A stretch of DNA of 64,000 bases from Dolomedes plantarius (GCA_907164885.2 OU015493.1:55925802-55989801); one strand, 5' to 3'. Shown: positions 23,267 through 33,064, counted from the first letter of the stretch. The notes: generated by a model not told the origin, from the letters alone. Numbers and translations are program-made.

Positions 23267-23416
23267 TTTGCACGTGTTTTTAGTCATTACAAACTAAAAA
23301 CACGTGCAAACGAAACAGGAAAGGATAGAATATCGATGCCCGTACGTTGTACGGGCGAACCGGTTGGGGCCAGGTGTGAGTAGCCCGTACGCTGTACGGG
23401 CAAACCGGTTAAGGGG
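23267..23416. repeat. piggyBac terminal region: two palindromic direct repeats and a hairpin
   Basis: The 28-base unit gcccgtacgttgtacgggcg+aaccggtt occurs at 23339-23366 and, with three changes, at 23393-23420. Each unit contains the palindrome cccgtac/gtacggg. Farther in, 23267-23284 and 23293-23310 form a perfect 18-bp hairpin (tttgcacgtgtttttagt) with an 8-base loop. Such subterminal repeats are plausible transposase binding sites. Confidence 0.85.
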
Positions 23417-23420
23417 TTAA

Positions 23421-23989
23421 ACAAGTGAAAACGATTGGAAAAGGAACGAAAAATTGGATTTAAGATTTTTATTGGAGTTAAATCTTTCCTGTAGAGATGA
23501 AATAGACGCAGCTAAAGAATGCGACTTTTAAAGATTAAAAATTCACTTAATTTGTAAGTAAATAAACTTCTGAGATGAGTGGAAGTATATTGTTTCAAAA
23601 AATTAAAAATTATTTTATGTTAAAATTTTTCTCGATCTCAGAAAATATTTTCAATAATATGACTCGCTAAAATAAAACTTTTCGGATGCATAAAACAGTT
23701 TTCTTGTAACTTAATTTTGCATGAGTTTCTTAGAAATAAAGGACAAATACAGACTCGTTGGGAGGTATTGGTGAAGTTTTTGCTGCTTTGAAAAACAGTT
23801 TTGAAAAGCTTTCTACCGCATGCGTGATCTGTGGAAGGCTTTTCTTAGAAGGAGGAAAAAGGAGAAGAAGGTGAGACTTAGACAGAGATGGAAATCGGTT
23901 GGTTGAATTATTGAATCTTACCACAACGACACCCGGGACGTCTTTCAGTTAAGTAACGTCTGATTAATTAAGCCTTGTTGTTGTTGCTT
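23421..23989. other. AT-rich interval, nothing recognised
   Basis: No domain or repeat end recognised. Confidence 0.55.
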
Positions 23990-24105
23990 ACCTCACTTGA
24001 CCGACAGCAACATCAGATCAAGTCCATGTAGGCTATAGGGCAGGGGGGCGGATCCGGTTTTAATTAGCACCACAAGGGTCGGAGTCTGACCAAAGGCTGC
24101 TCCAA
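23990..24105 (-). repeat. SINE tail fragment
   Basis: Contains cttgaccgacagcaacatca and attagcaccacaagggtcgg, matching the tail of the SINE at 45960-46230. The head and body are missing. It runs into a G-homopolymer followed by a C-homopolymer (24104-24142). Confidence 0.7.
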
Positions 24106-24252
24106 GGGGGGGGGGGCAGTAGGGGCAATCCCCCCCCCCAAGAAAAAAAAAAGCCCGGCGTATTTTTTTCATAGCTTAAAATTATATAATCTTAGACCTA
24201 ATACTAAATGAGTTTAAATTTAAAATGAGAGAATGTTTATTTCTTATATATA

Positions 24253-25310
24253 CAGGTGGTTATCAAAATAATGGAAACACCTGTCAATATTAATAGTGTT
24301 TATGAATGTGTTTCGTATTCCTTAAAAAACAAGTCTGGACACCGGTAATTTTTTATATAATATAGTGTATGTATAATTCTACTGTCAGGTAGCAATAATG
24401 AAACTAAGGGCATCGTGCTTTTGGGGGACACAGCGTAAAATGTCAAACCTTGTAGACCTTGTGAAAAGGGCAAATTGTTGGGAGCGTGTTTAAATTGGAG
24501 TATCTGTTACTGCAACCCCCAGACTAATGGGTGTTTTTAAAGCTATGGTATCGAAAGTCGTGATAGCGTACAGAGTGCACGGAAAAACATCCTTTGCCAA
24601 ACAAAATAGTGGACCAAAGGGAGAGCTGAGTGAAAGAGACGGACGAGGTATTGAAGCAGATTGTGACATGAAGAAAGAAAACAACTGCAACCAAAATGAC
24701 CGAAGGGCTCAATCGGCATCTGCATGTTCTGGTATCAACCATTAGAGGTATAATGGAACTTCGCAAACAAATCACTTACGGAAGAGTAGTTATTCCTAAG
24801 TAACTTGTAATAGATGCCAATACAAAATATCCATCACAATGATGCCACGATCGCAAATCCTGGTCTTAATATGTAGAAAAACGGCATTTGGTCCGACAAA
24901 TCATTGTTCACATTATTCCTCGCAACAGGACGTGCGTATGTCTGCAGAACACCTTCACAAGCGTAAGATTCTGGCTGTCTCAACTCAACTGCCAATCATG
25001 GAGGTAGATCTATCAGGTTTTGGGATGGCCTCTCGTGATTTTCTTCAAACCCTATTGTAACCCTAAAAAGGGAGATTGAATGGGAAGGACTGTGTCGAAA
25101 TTTCAGCTCACTAGTGCATCCTATTGTGCAAACATTGTTTCTTGCAGGAGATGGCGTTCTCCAGGATGATGATCCTATACATACAGCTAAATCTATCAAG
25201 TATTGGTTTGAAGAGCATGAAAAAGAAGTCAAATATCTTATCTTGCCCTTGAAAATTCCCCTGACTATATATCATCCAACCACTGTGATCTGTAGAAGCG
25301 GATAGAGCCA
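24253..25310 (+). mobile_element. Tc1-family DNA transposon, third family (copy D), right end lost
   Basis: The left terminal repeat caggtggttatcaaaataat at 24253 follows TA and continues ggaaacacctg. A decayed transposase follows. No inverted right end was found after 25310; the sequence there is unrelated. The end coordinate is where transposase similarity stops. Confidence 0.75.
24440..25305 (+). pseudogene. Tc1 transposase, internally deleted
   Basis: Starts with ATG at 24440 (MSNLVDLVKRANCWERV). After a frame change comes RLMGVFKAMVSKVVIAYRVH, a helix-turn-helix, then HGKTSFAKQNSG, characteristic of a widespread Tc1 lineage. The C-terminal part reads VQTLFLAGDGVLQDDDPIHT near 25130-25190, with the second catalytic aspartate. 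The first aspartate motif (DES) and the third acidic motif could not be read, and several stops and frameshifts are present. The copy is old and dead. Confidence 0.85.
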
Positions 25311-25473
25311 GGTATCGATATCCACCATAGCACCTCTACAGGAACTTTCATGATTTTCCCGTGAAGAATGATATAATATATTCTTAACCACTATTTATGA
25401 CTTGTATAATCCAATTCCAAGGAGAATTAGGTGGTATTACATGACAAAGGTGATCCTGACCCGTATTAATAAA

Positions 25474-25716
25474 GGGGCGCCATTGTGATGGAGGGATGCA
25501 GAGATGACACCAGAATGGGCACACACACACTTTACTTGAAAACAAAACATTGAACAAAACTATTTACAGAAATCAAAGAATACATTTTTAAGGATTAAAA
25601 ATTAATAGAGCGCGGATGGCGCAAGTCCCCTGTCTCTCCACTACTACTCTCTAACCCAGACGCCAATATCTGGCGGGGTTGTTGTCAGAAAAAAGGTGAG
25701 TTGAGGGTGTCCTGTT

Positions 25717-25719
<3 letters not shown>
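25474..25719 (-). mobile_element. LTR followed by a primer-binding-site-like motif, minus strand
   Basis: On the minus strand the segment begins TGTAACAGGACACCC (25719) and ends CCTCCATCACA (25484), the TG...CA ends of an LTR of 236 bp. One base later comes TGGCGCCCC (complement 25474-25482), and TGGCGCC is the usual start of a tRNA primer binding site next to a 5' LTR. No internal coding region follows, so this is a 5' LTR of an otherwise lost Gypsy-like element. No second LTR was seen. Confidence 0.5.

Positions 25720-25750
<31 letters not shown>
25720..25750. repeat. (TA)n microsatellite
   Basis: About 30 bases of alternating TA between the LTR and the SINE. Confidence 0.95.
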
Positions 25751-25751
<1 letters not shown>

Positions 25752-26047
25752 CCCTAAGAGCCGACGTTCCTTCCTCCCAAATCTCTGGACTGGGGCCGCC
25801 ACTGAGTCCGACTTGGCTAAGTTCCGGTCTCGTAATTTTGAACAGGGTCAAGTGACGAGACCGGTACACTTGACCCCGCATCTCCAATGTAAATTTGAGA
25901 ACTTGGAGGACATTGCAGCCACGACATATTTCTCGTGCACCAGCCGCCTTTAGTGAACTCAGTGGTGGATTTGTCAGCGACAAGCATCGAACCAGTGACG
26001 TTCAGATCACTGGCTCGCTGCCTTTGACAACTGGGCCACCACGTCCA
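25751..26047 (-). repeat. tRNA-derived SINE (family S3), minus strand, with head
   Basis: On the minus strand the head reads GTGGTGGCCCAGTTGTCAAA (A-box region) and CTGGTTCGATGC (B box), then a body with ggaggacattgcagccacga on the plus strand. The body is shared almost exactly with 46120-46205. The distal part includes gagtccgacttggcta, the tail common to several SINEs in the window. Confidence 0.82.
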
Positions 26048-26700
26048 ATTAAGCCTTAAAGTTTGCAATGTTTATACAAGACAGATTGATTTCTCAGCAT
26101 AAGATGCAATGTTTTTAAATGCAGGGTTTGAACTGAGTAAAACAAGGGTTGTATGAACCCTCGAGGTACGGAGACACTAATTCTATCCTGATCCCAAACA
26201 GACGTCATTAAGCTGGTGCCCGACCACTGAGAAGAACGATTAGAAACCGTCTGTCATGCCAGTGATAAAAGTGGAAAAAAATCCCCATAGTTGAAAAGAG
26301 TTTAAAAAATGAATAATATATCCTGAGAGGAAAAGGGAAGTATGGGAGAGAAAGTTCTGGGAAATAACACTTTCTCACAACATTGAGGTCGTTCAGATGG
26401 TAGAAAACCGTCCTCCGCGGTTTGGAAACAGATGTCCGATCATGCCATCTGTCTAGCAGTCGTGAAGAACTGTCGTTGATTTCAACACAAATTTTAGCTC
26501 TATCAAAGTTTGTGCTAGGTGATAATATAAATATATTATTTCATATTTATTCTCAGACTCATAGAAAGAACTCATGCGAAAGCGCGCAGAAATTTTCAAA
26601 CCGAGATTTACACATTTAAATTCTCTAGTTCTCTTTCATATTTTTGCAATAAAAGTTTACATATTAAGAAATTAAATGAACCAAGTTTTCCAAATCTCAT
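26048..26700. other. Interval with nothing recognised
   Basis: No domain or repeat recognised; the short plus-strand frame at 26422-26619 lacks any recognisable feature. Confidence 0.5.
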
Positions 26701-27485
26701 ACAAAACCAGCTGAAAACCCGCACTTTGCTACGGAGTACATTCAAATTAAATACAACGGTCAATGTATGCAATTAATGCCAAAAAAAATAAATATAAATA
26801 TATATATATTTATAATAAATACGGCGATCAATGTATACAATTTATGTAAAAAAATATATATATTTATAAAAAAATCGTAAGGGATATTTATATAGACTAA
26901 ATAATGTAGAAGAAAATATTCATATTAAATCTAATAGGACATACTAAAGAATATAGTGCAGTTAATATGAGGAACATAATATCTTTTATTATATTTTAAT
27001 ATTTTTTTGGATAATGTCCAATCGTCTGCCGCATTAGCAAGAAAAAAACAAAATTTTTTTGTCTATTTAGTTGTTATGCACATGACGATAAATTTATTTA
27101 AAGTACCAGAAAAAGAAATCACGTGATCAGCATTTAATAAATTAAATTCTAAAAATTAATCTTTAAAAATTCACCAAAACTCAGAAAATGGAGGTAAAGA
27201 TTCGAAAAAGATCTCATTTTAAAGGAATTTTTTATGATCTTTCTCGTGATATAAATTTTATAACCCTCAGATTATTATTTTAAAAGCAAACTTTAAAAAA
27301 GTTACTAAAACAGCTTAAAAATTTAATTTAAAAAATCTAAGAATTTTTCAAAAATCTTTCTTAGTGCACTCCTACACTACAAGAAGAATCGCCATGCAAA
27401 ATTTCAGCCCTTTAGGTCCAGCGGTTTAGTCTGTGCGTTGTATGTCAGTCATTGAGTCATTCAGTGTTTTATATACTATATAGAC
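26701..27485 (+). repeat. Possible dispersed repeat with a formulaic 3' segment
   Basis: The interval opens with aaacccgcactttgctacgg and closes with ccctttaggtccagcggttt, agtctgtgcgttgtatgtca and a run of cattgagtcattcag units before ttatatactatatagac. This 'atgcaaaatttc...gtttag...gtcagtcattcag' formula resembles the ends of dispersed arthropod repeats that I remember but cannot name. The middle is very AT-rich and non-coding. Confidence 0.35.
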
Positions 27486-28249
27486 AAGGACTCACTCTTT
27501 TTCGCATGACTCGAAAACCCAACAGTTGGCGAGCAAATCAGCCTAAAAAAGGTCATTTGAAGTCGCTTATCAACAATTTTATGAAGTTCGTACAAATAAA
27601 TTCCGTGCTCAATTTTACGTGTTTTAATGCCTTTCCCATCAATGGTAACGAATACGCTGGACGTGGAACTATAACAATTCCCATCAATATCGATAAACTA
27701 GTGATAAATTATTTATGAAGGTGCCTGCCTTAATTACTTTCAAAAGTACTTAGCGATGTACGTGAAAGTACAAATTATTTGGCAGAACGGAAGCTCCTGA
27801 AAATACTTAGGGAGCAAATTGTTTTACAGATAATCAAAGCACAACTTTATTTAACTCTTATAATATTATTATCCAGAAGATAATGTGCTCAGAAAATGCT
27901 ATTAACGAATACGTCATTTTCACAATCCATTAACCCACTCAATCGACAGCATAATTAATAAAATTGCGAAGTGTTACTGTTTTCAAGAGAAAATATTTCT
28001 GTGCTGTATGCATATGGGTCCATTATCGTGACCCTATCTTTGTACGCGAGTTTCAGTCCTTGCTTTTGATTTATATTAACCACGAGTCATTCTTTTAGAT
28101 AATTAGATGACGATTTGATCTTAAGGCAAGGAGTTAAAATTCGAGAAGTTTCAGGTGTAACAACTGATCTTCCAACGAAATATTGAATGAAACTAAATCA
28201 TATTTTAAATAAACAACTGTTTGAAACAAAAATTTTGCTTAATTCCAAG
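27486..28249. other. AT-rich interval, nothing recognised
   Basis: The 88-codon frame at 27452-27718 overlaps the preceding repeat end and has no recognisable domain. Confidence 0.5.
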
Positions 28250-28508
28250 AGAAAGATGATGAAGATATTTTATTTTACACCAAACTTTCAATTATCCGTG
28301 CATCATCCCCCCCCCTTCCCCCCCCCCAAAAAAAAGATACAAATTGCCCCTAAGATTGTCAGCTGGGCTCGTAAGAACAATGTAGCAAATTTTAAACAGT
28401 CCTTCCATGTGGTCAAAAGAAGGGGGAAGTTACGAGCCCTCCAGATGTCACCCCACAAGGGGCTCGGTCAAAACTGGCATGGCACCTGGTTAAATCGGAC
28501 TCCTACCC
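28250..28508 (+). repeat. Dispersed repeat Z, copy 1, containing the SINE S1 core
   Basis: From agatgatgaagatatttt to aaatcggactcctaccc, this matches 30072-30500 at more than 90% by eye, apart from a MITE inside the second copy. The block ccagatgtcaccccacaagg is the inverted form of the S1 SINE core at 12.5 and 33.1 kb. A C-homopolymer lies at 28307-28327. Confidence 0.85.
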
Positions 28509-29004
28509 CAGAGCCCGATTTAGAAAATTCTTGACTATAGGCACAACTCCGGATGGGGGCCCACCCTAACAATGATGTGGGCGTAAAATTTCTAAAATTG
28601 ACGCACACAAAAAATAATCATGAATCATTGTGAAAGTACTATTTTACTAAGAATTGGCCATTTGAAGCGTAGAAGCCTAGAACATTATCAAATAACAAAA
28701 AGCAATACAACACATTAACTTCATCATTAAAACACCAATACAATGCAACCAGAAAACCTTATTAATCCCTTATATACACTATAACATACATTTGATGAAA
28801 TATACATATAACTATACATATGACGAACCTATCAATCAAATTTGTAAGGATATATAAAAAATTGCTATTAAAAAGGATAAAATGAAAAAATTAAAAAAAT
28901 GAATTGGGAATTTTTTCTTTTAAAATAAAAATTTTTTGGGGGCCCCCAACATTCGGGGGGCCATAGGCCTGGGTCTACTGGGCCTAGTGGAAAATCAGGG
29001 TCTG
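28509..29004. mobile_element. hAT-type MITE, 496 bp, 8-bp target duplication
   Basis: Ends CAGAGCCCGATTT... and, inverted, CAGACCCTGATTT..., flanked on both sides by the exact 8-bp duplication tcctaccc (28501-28508 and 29005-29012). Ends beginning CAG with an 8-bp duplication are the signature of hAT elements. The interior is AT-rich and non-coding. The insertion lies at the junction of repeat Z and the viral Rep fragment. Confidence 0.92.
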
Positions 29005-29012
29005 TCCTACCC

Positions 29013-29434
29013 TCCTGGTACCATTGTAAACTGGAGCCGCATTCTTCAAGTCCAGGATGATTATCGGTAGTTTCATCAAGTTTACCACTCTTGGCTAAAT
29101 AAAAACATTCTTTAAATTTGTTAGTAATAGAAGCTATAGAAGGAATGACACCAAATTCAGTAAACTCCCCGTCTTTCTTACAATAATCTGAAGCCTCCTT
29201 GACGGTTCCTCTCATCTTTTCAATATGTCATCCAGGCAACATACGCTTGATAGTAGAAAATTTCGTTCGAATCTCGCAAAAAACAATCCCTTGTAGATTA
29301 CGACGACTGCTCACAGGACATAACACCTTACCGAGCACAAGGTATTCGACTTTATCCCTAAAATTCAACAATAGCTCCGTATCAACATCAAAAGATGTGA
29401 AACACCAATTCTTAGCACGAGAATCAGCCGACAT
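29013..29434 (-). pseudogene. Endogenous CRESS-DNA-virus Rep fragment (circovirus-like)
   Basis: Rep of circular single-stranded DNA viruses nicks the replication origin with an N-terminal HUH endonuclease. The minus strand from an ATG at 29434 shows the three endonuclease motifs in order and spacing: WCFTSFD (motif I) near residue 10, RNLQGIVF (motif II) near residue 48 and YCKKDG (motif III, catalytic tyrosine) near residue 86. A TGA at about 29226-29228 interrupts the single frame. In motif II the first metal-binding histidine normally before LQG is asparagine. The helicase domain is absent: similarity fades near 29013, where the hAT MITE target site begins. The fragment is a dead relic. 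Assignment to circovirus-like rather than another CRESS lineage is tentative. Confidence 0.82.
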
Positions 29435-30071
29435 GCTAACACTCTTTAAAGCAAATACTAACTATGAGATAGTTACAAAGTTTATGTTAAAGCTTAAATT
29501 AAATATAAACTCCGCATTCTACAAGCAGCCATCTTTGGACCTCGTCTACCATGTTCCGGCCGGGGGGGGGGGGCATAAGTCACGACGACACAATAACTAC
29601 AGGATAGGCTAAAATTGAAAGCTATGAAACTTTTATTTTTATTTTAACTAAACTTTACAAAAATCACTTAATGTAGTTTATTTAAAAACACTCGGTTTTC
29701 CCGTTAAACGAGGTGTCTAGGAATTAGCCGAGTACTCCGGTTTTCCGTGGGAATCCGACGTTAATTAACCCCTGATTCTTGGAATTTCAGCGCAACGCCC
29801 CTCTTATCACATCGAAGTCGTTAAATTGCCTTTAGCTGATAAAATTCATTTAGATCGAAGAAAAAGAAACTGTCAAATTGAAAGAGATATCGGTTACGGG
29901 TAGCATTTGCAGAGTGCTCGAAGTTGGAAGTTGGAGCAAAGGACCCAGATTGCGAGTTTATCTTTAGAACTTTTTTTTTCATCTTCTTCAAGACTTCATC
30001 ATTAGTGGTCGGTTGGTTGAGAATCGCAACGGTTATCTTTTCGGGGCAGTGTGACAGCTTCCCAGAGCACT
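29435..30071. other. Interval beside the Rep relic, nothing recognised
   Basis: Contains a G-homopolymer at 29562-29573 and a weak internal repetition of gttttccgt near 29695-29745. I looked for a capsid gene or an origin stem-loop belonging to the virus and found neither. Confidence 0.5.
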
Positions 30072-30500
30072 AAAGATGATGAAGACATTTTACACCAAAC
30101 TTTCAATTATCCGTGCATCATCCCGTCCTCCCCCCCCCCCAAGAAAAAAAGATACTAATTGCCCCTAAGATTGTCAGCTGGGCTCGTAAGAACAATGTAG
30201 AAAATTTTATAATACTCCTTCCATGTGGTCAGAAGAAGGGGGAAGTTGCGAGCCCTCCAGATGTCACCCCACAGGCAGTGGCGTAGCGAGCATAACTGGC
30301 GCCCGGGGCACGATACCTCTTTGGCGCCCCTCATGGTCTTGGGGACCAAAGGGTCCAATGGTCTTAGGTACCATTTGGCGCCCCTCTGCGAGTGGCGCCC
30401 GGGGCATGATAGACCCCCTTGCCCCCCCTCTCGCTACGCCACTGCCCACAGGTGCTCGGTCAAAACTGTCATGGCACCCGGTTAAATCGGACTCCTACCC
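30072..30500 (+). repeat. Dispersed repeat Z, copy 2, interrupted by a MITE
   Basis: Same sequence as 28250-28508, with a 169-bp hAT MITE plus its 8-bp duplication inserted after atgtcaccccacagg. Copy 1 provides the uninterrupted reference. The copy ends at ctcctaccc, immediately before the 28S fragment. Confidence 0.88.
30276..30444. mobile_element. hAT-type MITE, 169 bp, exact 8-bp target duplication
   Basis: Terminal repeats cagtggcgtagcgagc and, inverted, tctcgctacgccactg. The flanks carry the duplication cccacagg at 30268-30275 and 30445-30452. Repeat Z copy 1 is a related site without the insertion. Internal blocks tggcgcccggggca recur twice. Confidence 0.95.
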
Positions 30501-30508
30501 TGAAAACT

Positions 30509-30563
30509 GATGAACTTCATAGGAATGCAGATAATGGCGGGAGTAACTATGACTCTCTCAAGG
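30509..30563 (+). pseudogene. 28S rRNA fragment at the R2 target, second case
   Basis: ggcgggagtaactatgactc at 30537 is identical to the conserved 28S sequence just upstream of the R2 insertion point and continues tctcaagg (rRNA: tcttaagg). Upstream bases to about 30509 align with 28S with more mismatches. Ribosomal similarity stops at the R2 junction. Confidence 0.82.
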
Positions 30564-31330
30564 GGAGTTTTATCATCTATGGGAGTTATGGGATGCACTG
30601 TTTTTTGACGTCGGTTGCACCCACCTCCATGTGGTCCGGCTGGAAACTTGACTTGTCCAGGCCAATAGTGCCATGGGTTGGTGACTTAGTCTCGCTCCTT
30701 ATGGAGTACGTACTAACAGGTTACAGTGACCCTACATTAATTACTGAGTCTGTGGGACCCTTAGTGAGTGCGTGACTGCACGCAGAGATCATCCGTTTTC
30801 AACATAGGCGTAGCGTGCTTCTAACAGTTGGGGGGGGGGGGGGGGCACGAAACGAACTCAGTTAGGGCCCTCCTCCGCGCATTGACTGCCTAGCGGTCCT
30901 TAAAATACGAAATAATATGATTTTTTTTTTAATTGAATAACAATGGGAATTGATGTTTGAGTAGTATTCAAAAGTTATACAATGAGAGAAAAAAATTATA
31001 ATATAAATAAAATGAGAAAAAAAATACAGCATCGAATTTTTGTTATGGACCATATCATTGTTAAAAACTATTTTAAGGCTAAAGGCATAATCAGAATCTT
31101 CAGTTTCACAGCTTGAAAAAGCGGAAAAAAACCAACTTTCTTAAAAGTTTTCTACAATTTTCCGATTTTAACTGAACTTTTATTAGCGTTTAAATTTATT
31201 TCAAGTTAAGTTGGGGAGGTGCACGTGCCCCCGTTTCCCCCGACGCTACGCCTATGGTTTTCAACCAATCTTGCCTCATGCCTTTGGGTGGGTCGGCTTA
31301 ACTTTTTGGACTTTTCTATGCGTGGACTAA
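30564..31330 (+). mobile_element. R2-like remnant, internally deleted, second copy
   Basis: The first 100 bases (ggagttttatcatctatggg...) follow the start of the copy at 17111. From about 30690 the sequence matches 18720-18870 instead (tacgtactaacagg, then cgttttcaaccaat), so about 1.5 kb present in copy 1 is missing. A hAT MITE (30803-31256) splits the 3' part. The pair therefore has the layout of a long and a short, internally deleted version of one element. Confidence 0.6.
30803..31256. mobile_element. hAT-type MITE, 454 bp, exact 8-bp target duplication
   Basis: Ends cataggcgtagcg and, inverted, cgctacgcctatg, flanked by gttttcaa at 30795-30802 and 31257-31264. Contains a G-homopolymer near 30830-30845. 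It shares the GGCGTAGCG part of its ends with the 169-bp MITE but has a different interior. It is inserted in the R2-like copy, so it is younger. Confidence 0.93.
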
Positions 31331-31553
31331 ACTGGCCGGTGCCAACAGTTCGTTCATTAAAACCCATATTGGAGAGTGAAATCTGCCCATGACTCCTGTT
31401 TAAGTATGCGGTATCAAATGTTAAAGAACTCTAAGGAAATGTTTAAACTTGTTAATGTCTGAGACAGATGTTTCAATCTTTCAGCGTTGCTCTACTAAAA
31501 AGAAAATATAAATTTCCCGATGTTGCTTTAATCGTACATTTTTTTCTTCCTCC

Positions 31554-31555
<2 letters not shown>

Positions 31556-31611
<56 letters not shown>

Positions 31612-31661
31612 CTATCTATCTATCTCTATCTATCTATCTATCTATCTATCTCTCTATCTTA
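31556..31661. repeat. (CT)n and (TATC)n microsatellite
   Basis: About 52 bases of CT followed by about 50 bases of TATC units. The 73-codon frame across it encodes LS/YL repeats only. Confidence 0.97.
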
Positions 31662-32698
31662 TACCAATTTAATGTTGATTTGGGTTTAATTTGTCGAACG
31701 ACTTGGTATAGCGTAACTTTCTCTTAAATACAAAAAATATATACATGCCACGATTCAAAATCTTTCTCGAATGATTGATGACACTTTAAAACACGCTAGT
31801 AGAACCGATAAAGCCAAATCTGAGTTTTCAGCATAAATTGATGAAACATCCAATCAACTGATAAGCCCTCCTTTTCACCCCGATGTTAAAAAAAACACAT
31901 TTTCTCTTTTGTTTAACTTCGAATTCGTAATGTAATTTGATAGAATAATAATATTAAAAACTGCAGATTTATTCGGCAGAAACGTAGTTTTTTTTCTAAA
32001 AAAAGAAAGAAAATAGATACTTGAAGGAAAATTATTTTCTATTCGCATTTTGAGGTTGAAAATTGGTTTCACGAGATTAAAAGCTTCTCTTGCATCAGAT
32101 AAATAACTCGATGAATTTGAAAATAGGAGTGAGGGACATGAAAAGAGAAATCTTAAAATTGTCGATTCAGTTACGACAGGAGACGGAGAATTACGAGATC
32201 TTTAATCGATATTAATAATTCAAGAAGTTTTTGACATTTCATGACGTTTGAATATTTTGAGGTTCTCAGTATTCTTTGGAACCGATACGACAATCGTAGC
32301 AGCACTATAAAAAGTAATAAAACTATAAAAATTTCCAACTATTCTGCAAAAACCTTATACTAGACCTGAGAAAACTGAACGAGTCATGAATTTAAAATGT
32401 ACAAATGCTTTTCTTGACCCAATACTTATGCTTGTTATCTTTAAACAGCTCCCTTTACAGATATATGTGAACAGGACAATACTTCCTCTTAGGACAAATG
32501 TAAACTAATACATGGCTCTCCGTTCGGATATTATAAATGAATAAATAGTTGGTAAAGAAAGGAACAATTTTTCTGCAAACTTCTAATAATCAAATGACCT
32601 TCAATGCCGCAAAATTCCTTCTTAAATTAGAATTCAAGGGGAGGTTTGCCTCCTACCTATCAAATGAAGCTAGGGGAAAGGCCTAGGAGTATTTCATT
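31662..32698. other. AT-rich interval, nothing recognised
   Basis: About 1 kb with no recognisable domain, terminal repeat or RNA gene. Confidence 0.55.
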
Positions 32699-32944
32699 AG
32701 TTCAAAGCCCGTTGTTCCAGATTTTCCCCATCATGTAACCGTAGCGTTATTTCGTATATTGACTGGGAACGATTGTTTATATGCCCACCTTTATAAAATT
32801 GGTCTTGGAGACTTTCCTGTCTGTACTCTATGTGACTCCGCACAATGTATGGGTAAAAAGCATATCGATGAATGTACTGCATTGATGGCTTTTAATTCTA
32901 TTGTTCTGAAGCATTGGGAAGCTCAACTAAGGCTAATGGCTTAG
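32699..32944 (+). pseudogene. LINE ORF2 C-terminal remnant, copy 1
   Basis: In frame from about 32725 to the TAG at 32942-32944: LFRILTGNDCLYAHLYKIGL followed by a CxxC and a C-terminal HxxxC (CTLCDSAQ...KKHIDEC). This zinc-knuckle-like tail after 'R(L/I)TGHD.L..HL..IG' closes the RNase H-bearing ORF2 of I/Jockey-type non-LTR retrotransposons. A short 3' stretch and a (TAAA)n tail at 32968-32991 follow, as expected for the 3' end of a LINE. 5'-truncated. Confidence 0.75.
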
Positions 32945-33064
32945 TGGCCAAATGACTGGCATTTGTATAAATAAATAAATAAATAAATAGTTGTTGTTTT
33001 GTTTGCCAATGCTGATATTCGCACTTAATTCGTGAGAATAGTTGGTTGCTTTCAGTGGGACACC

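Larger units (their letters stand above)
21240..23416 (-). mobile_element. piggyBac-type element, right end preserved
   Basis: The right end at 23394-23416 reads into gtacgggcaaaccggttaag then GGG and TTAA (23417-23420), the expected piggyBac target. The matching left terminal repeat is not present. Sequence left of the transposase stop runs within 50 bp into the TTAA MITE, so the left limit is nominal. Subterminal palindromes are described separately. Confidence 0.75.

Noticed and set aside
29440..29580. Viral replication origin stem-loop beside the Rep relic
   Set aside because: aaatacta at 29454 recalls part of the conserved nonanucleotide, but no full nonanucleotide or stem was found.
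30223..30510. 95- and 86-codon plus-strand frames
   Set aside because: They cross a MITE inserted in repeat Z and a SINE core; no protein similarity recognised.
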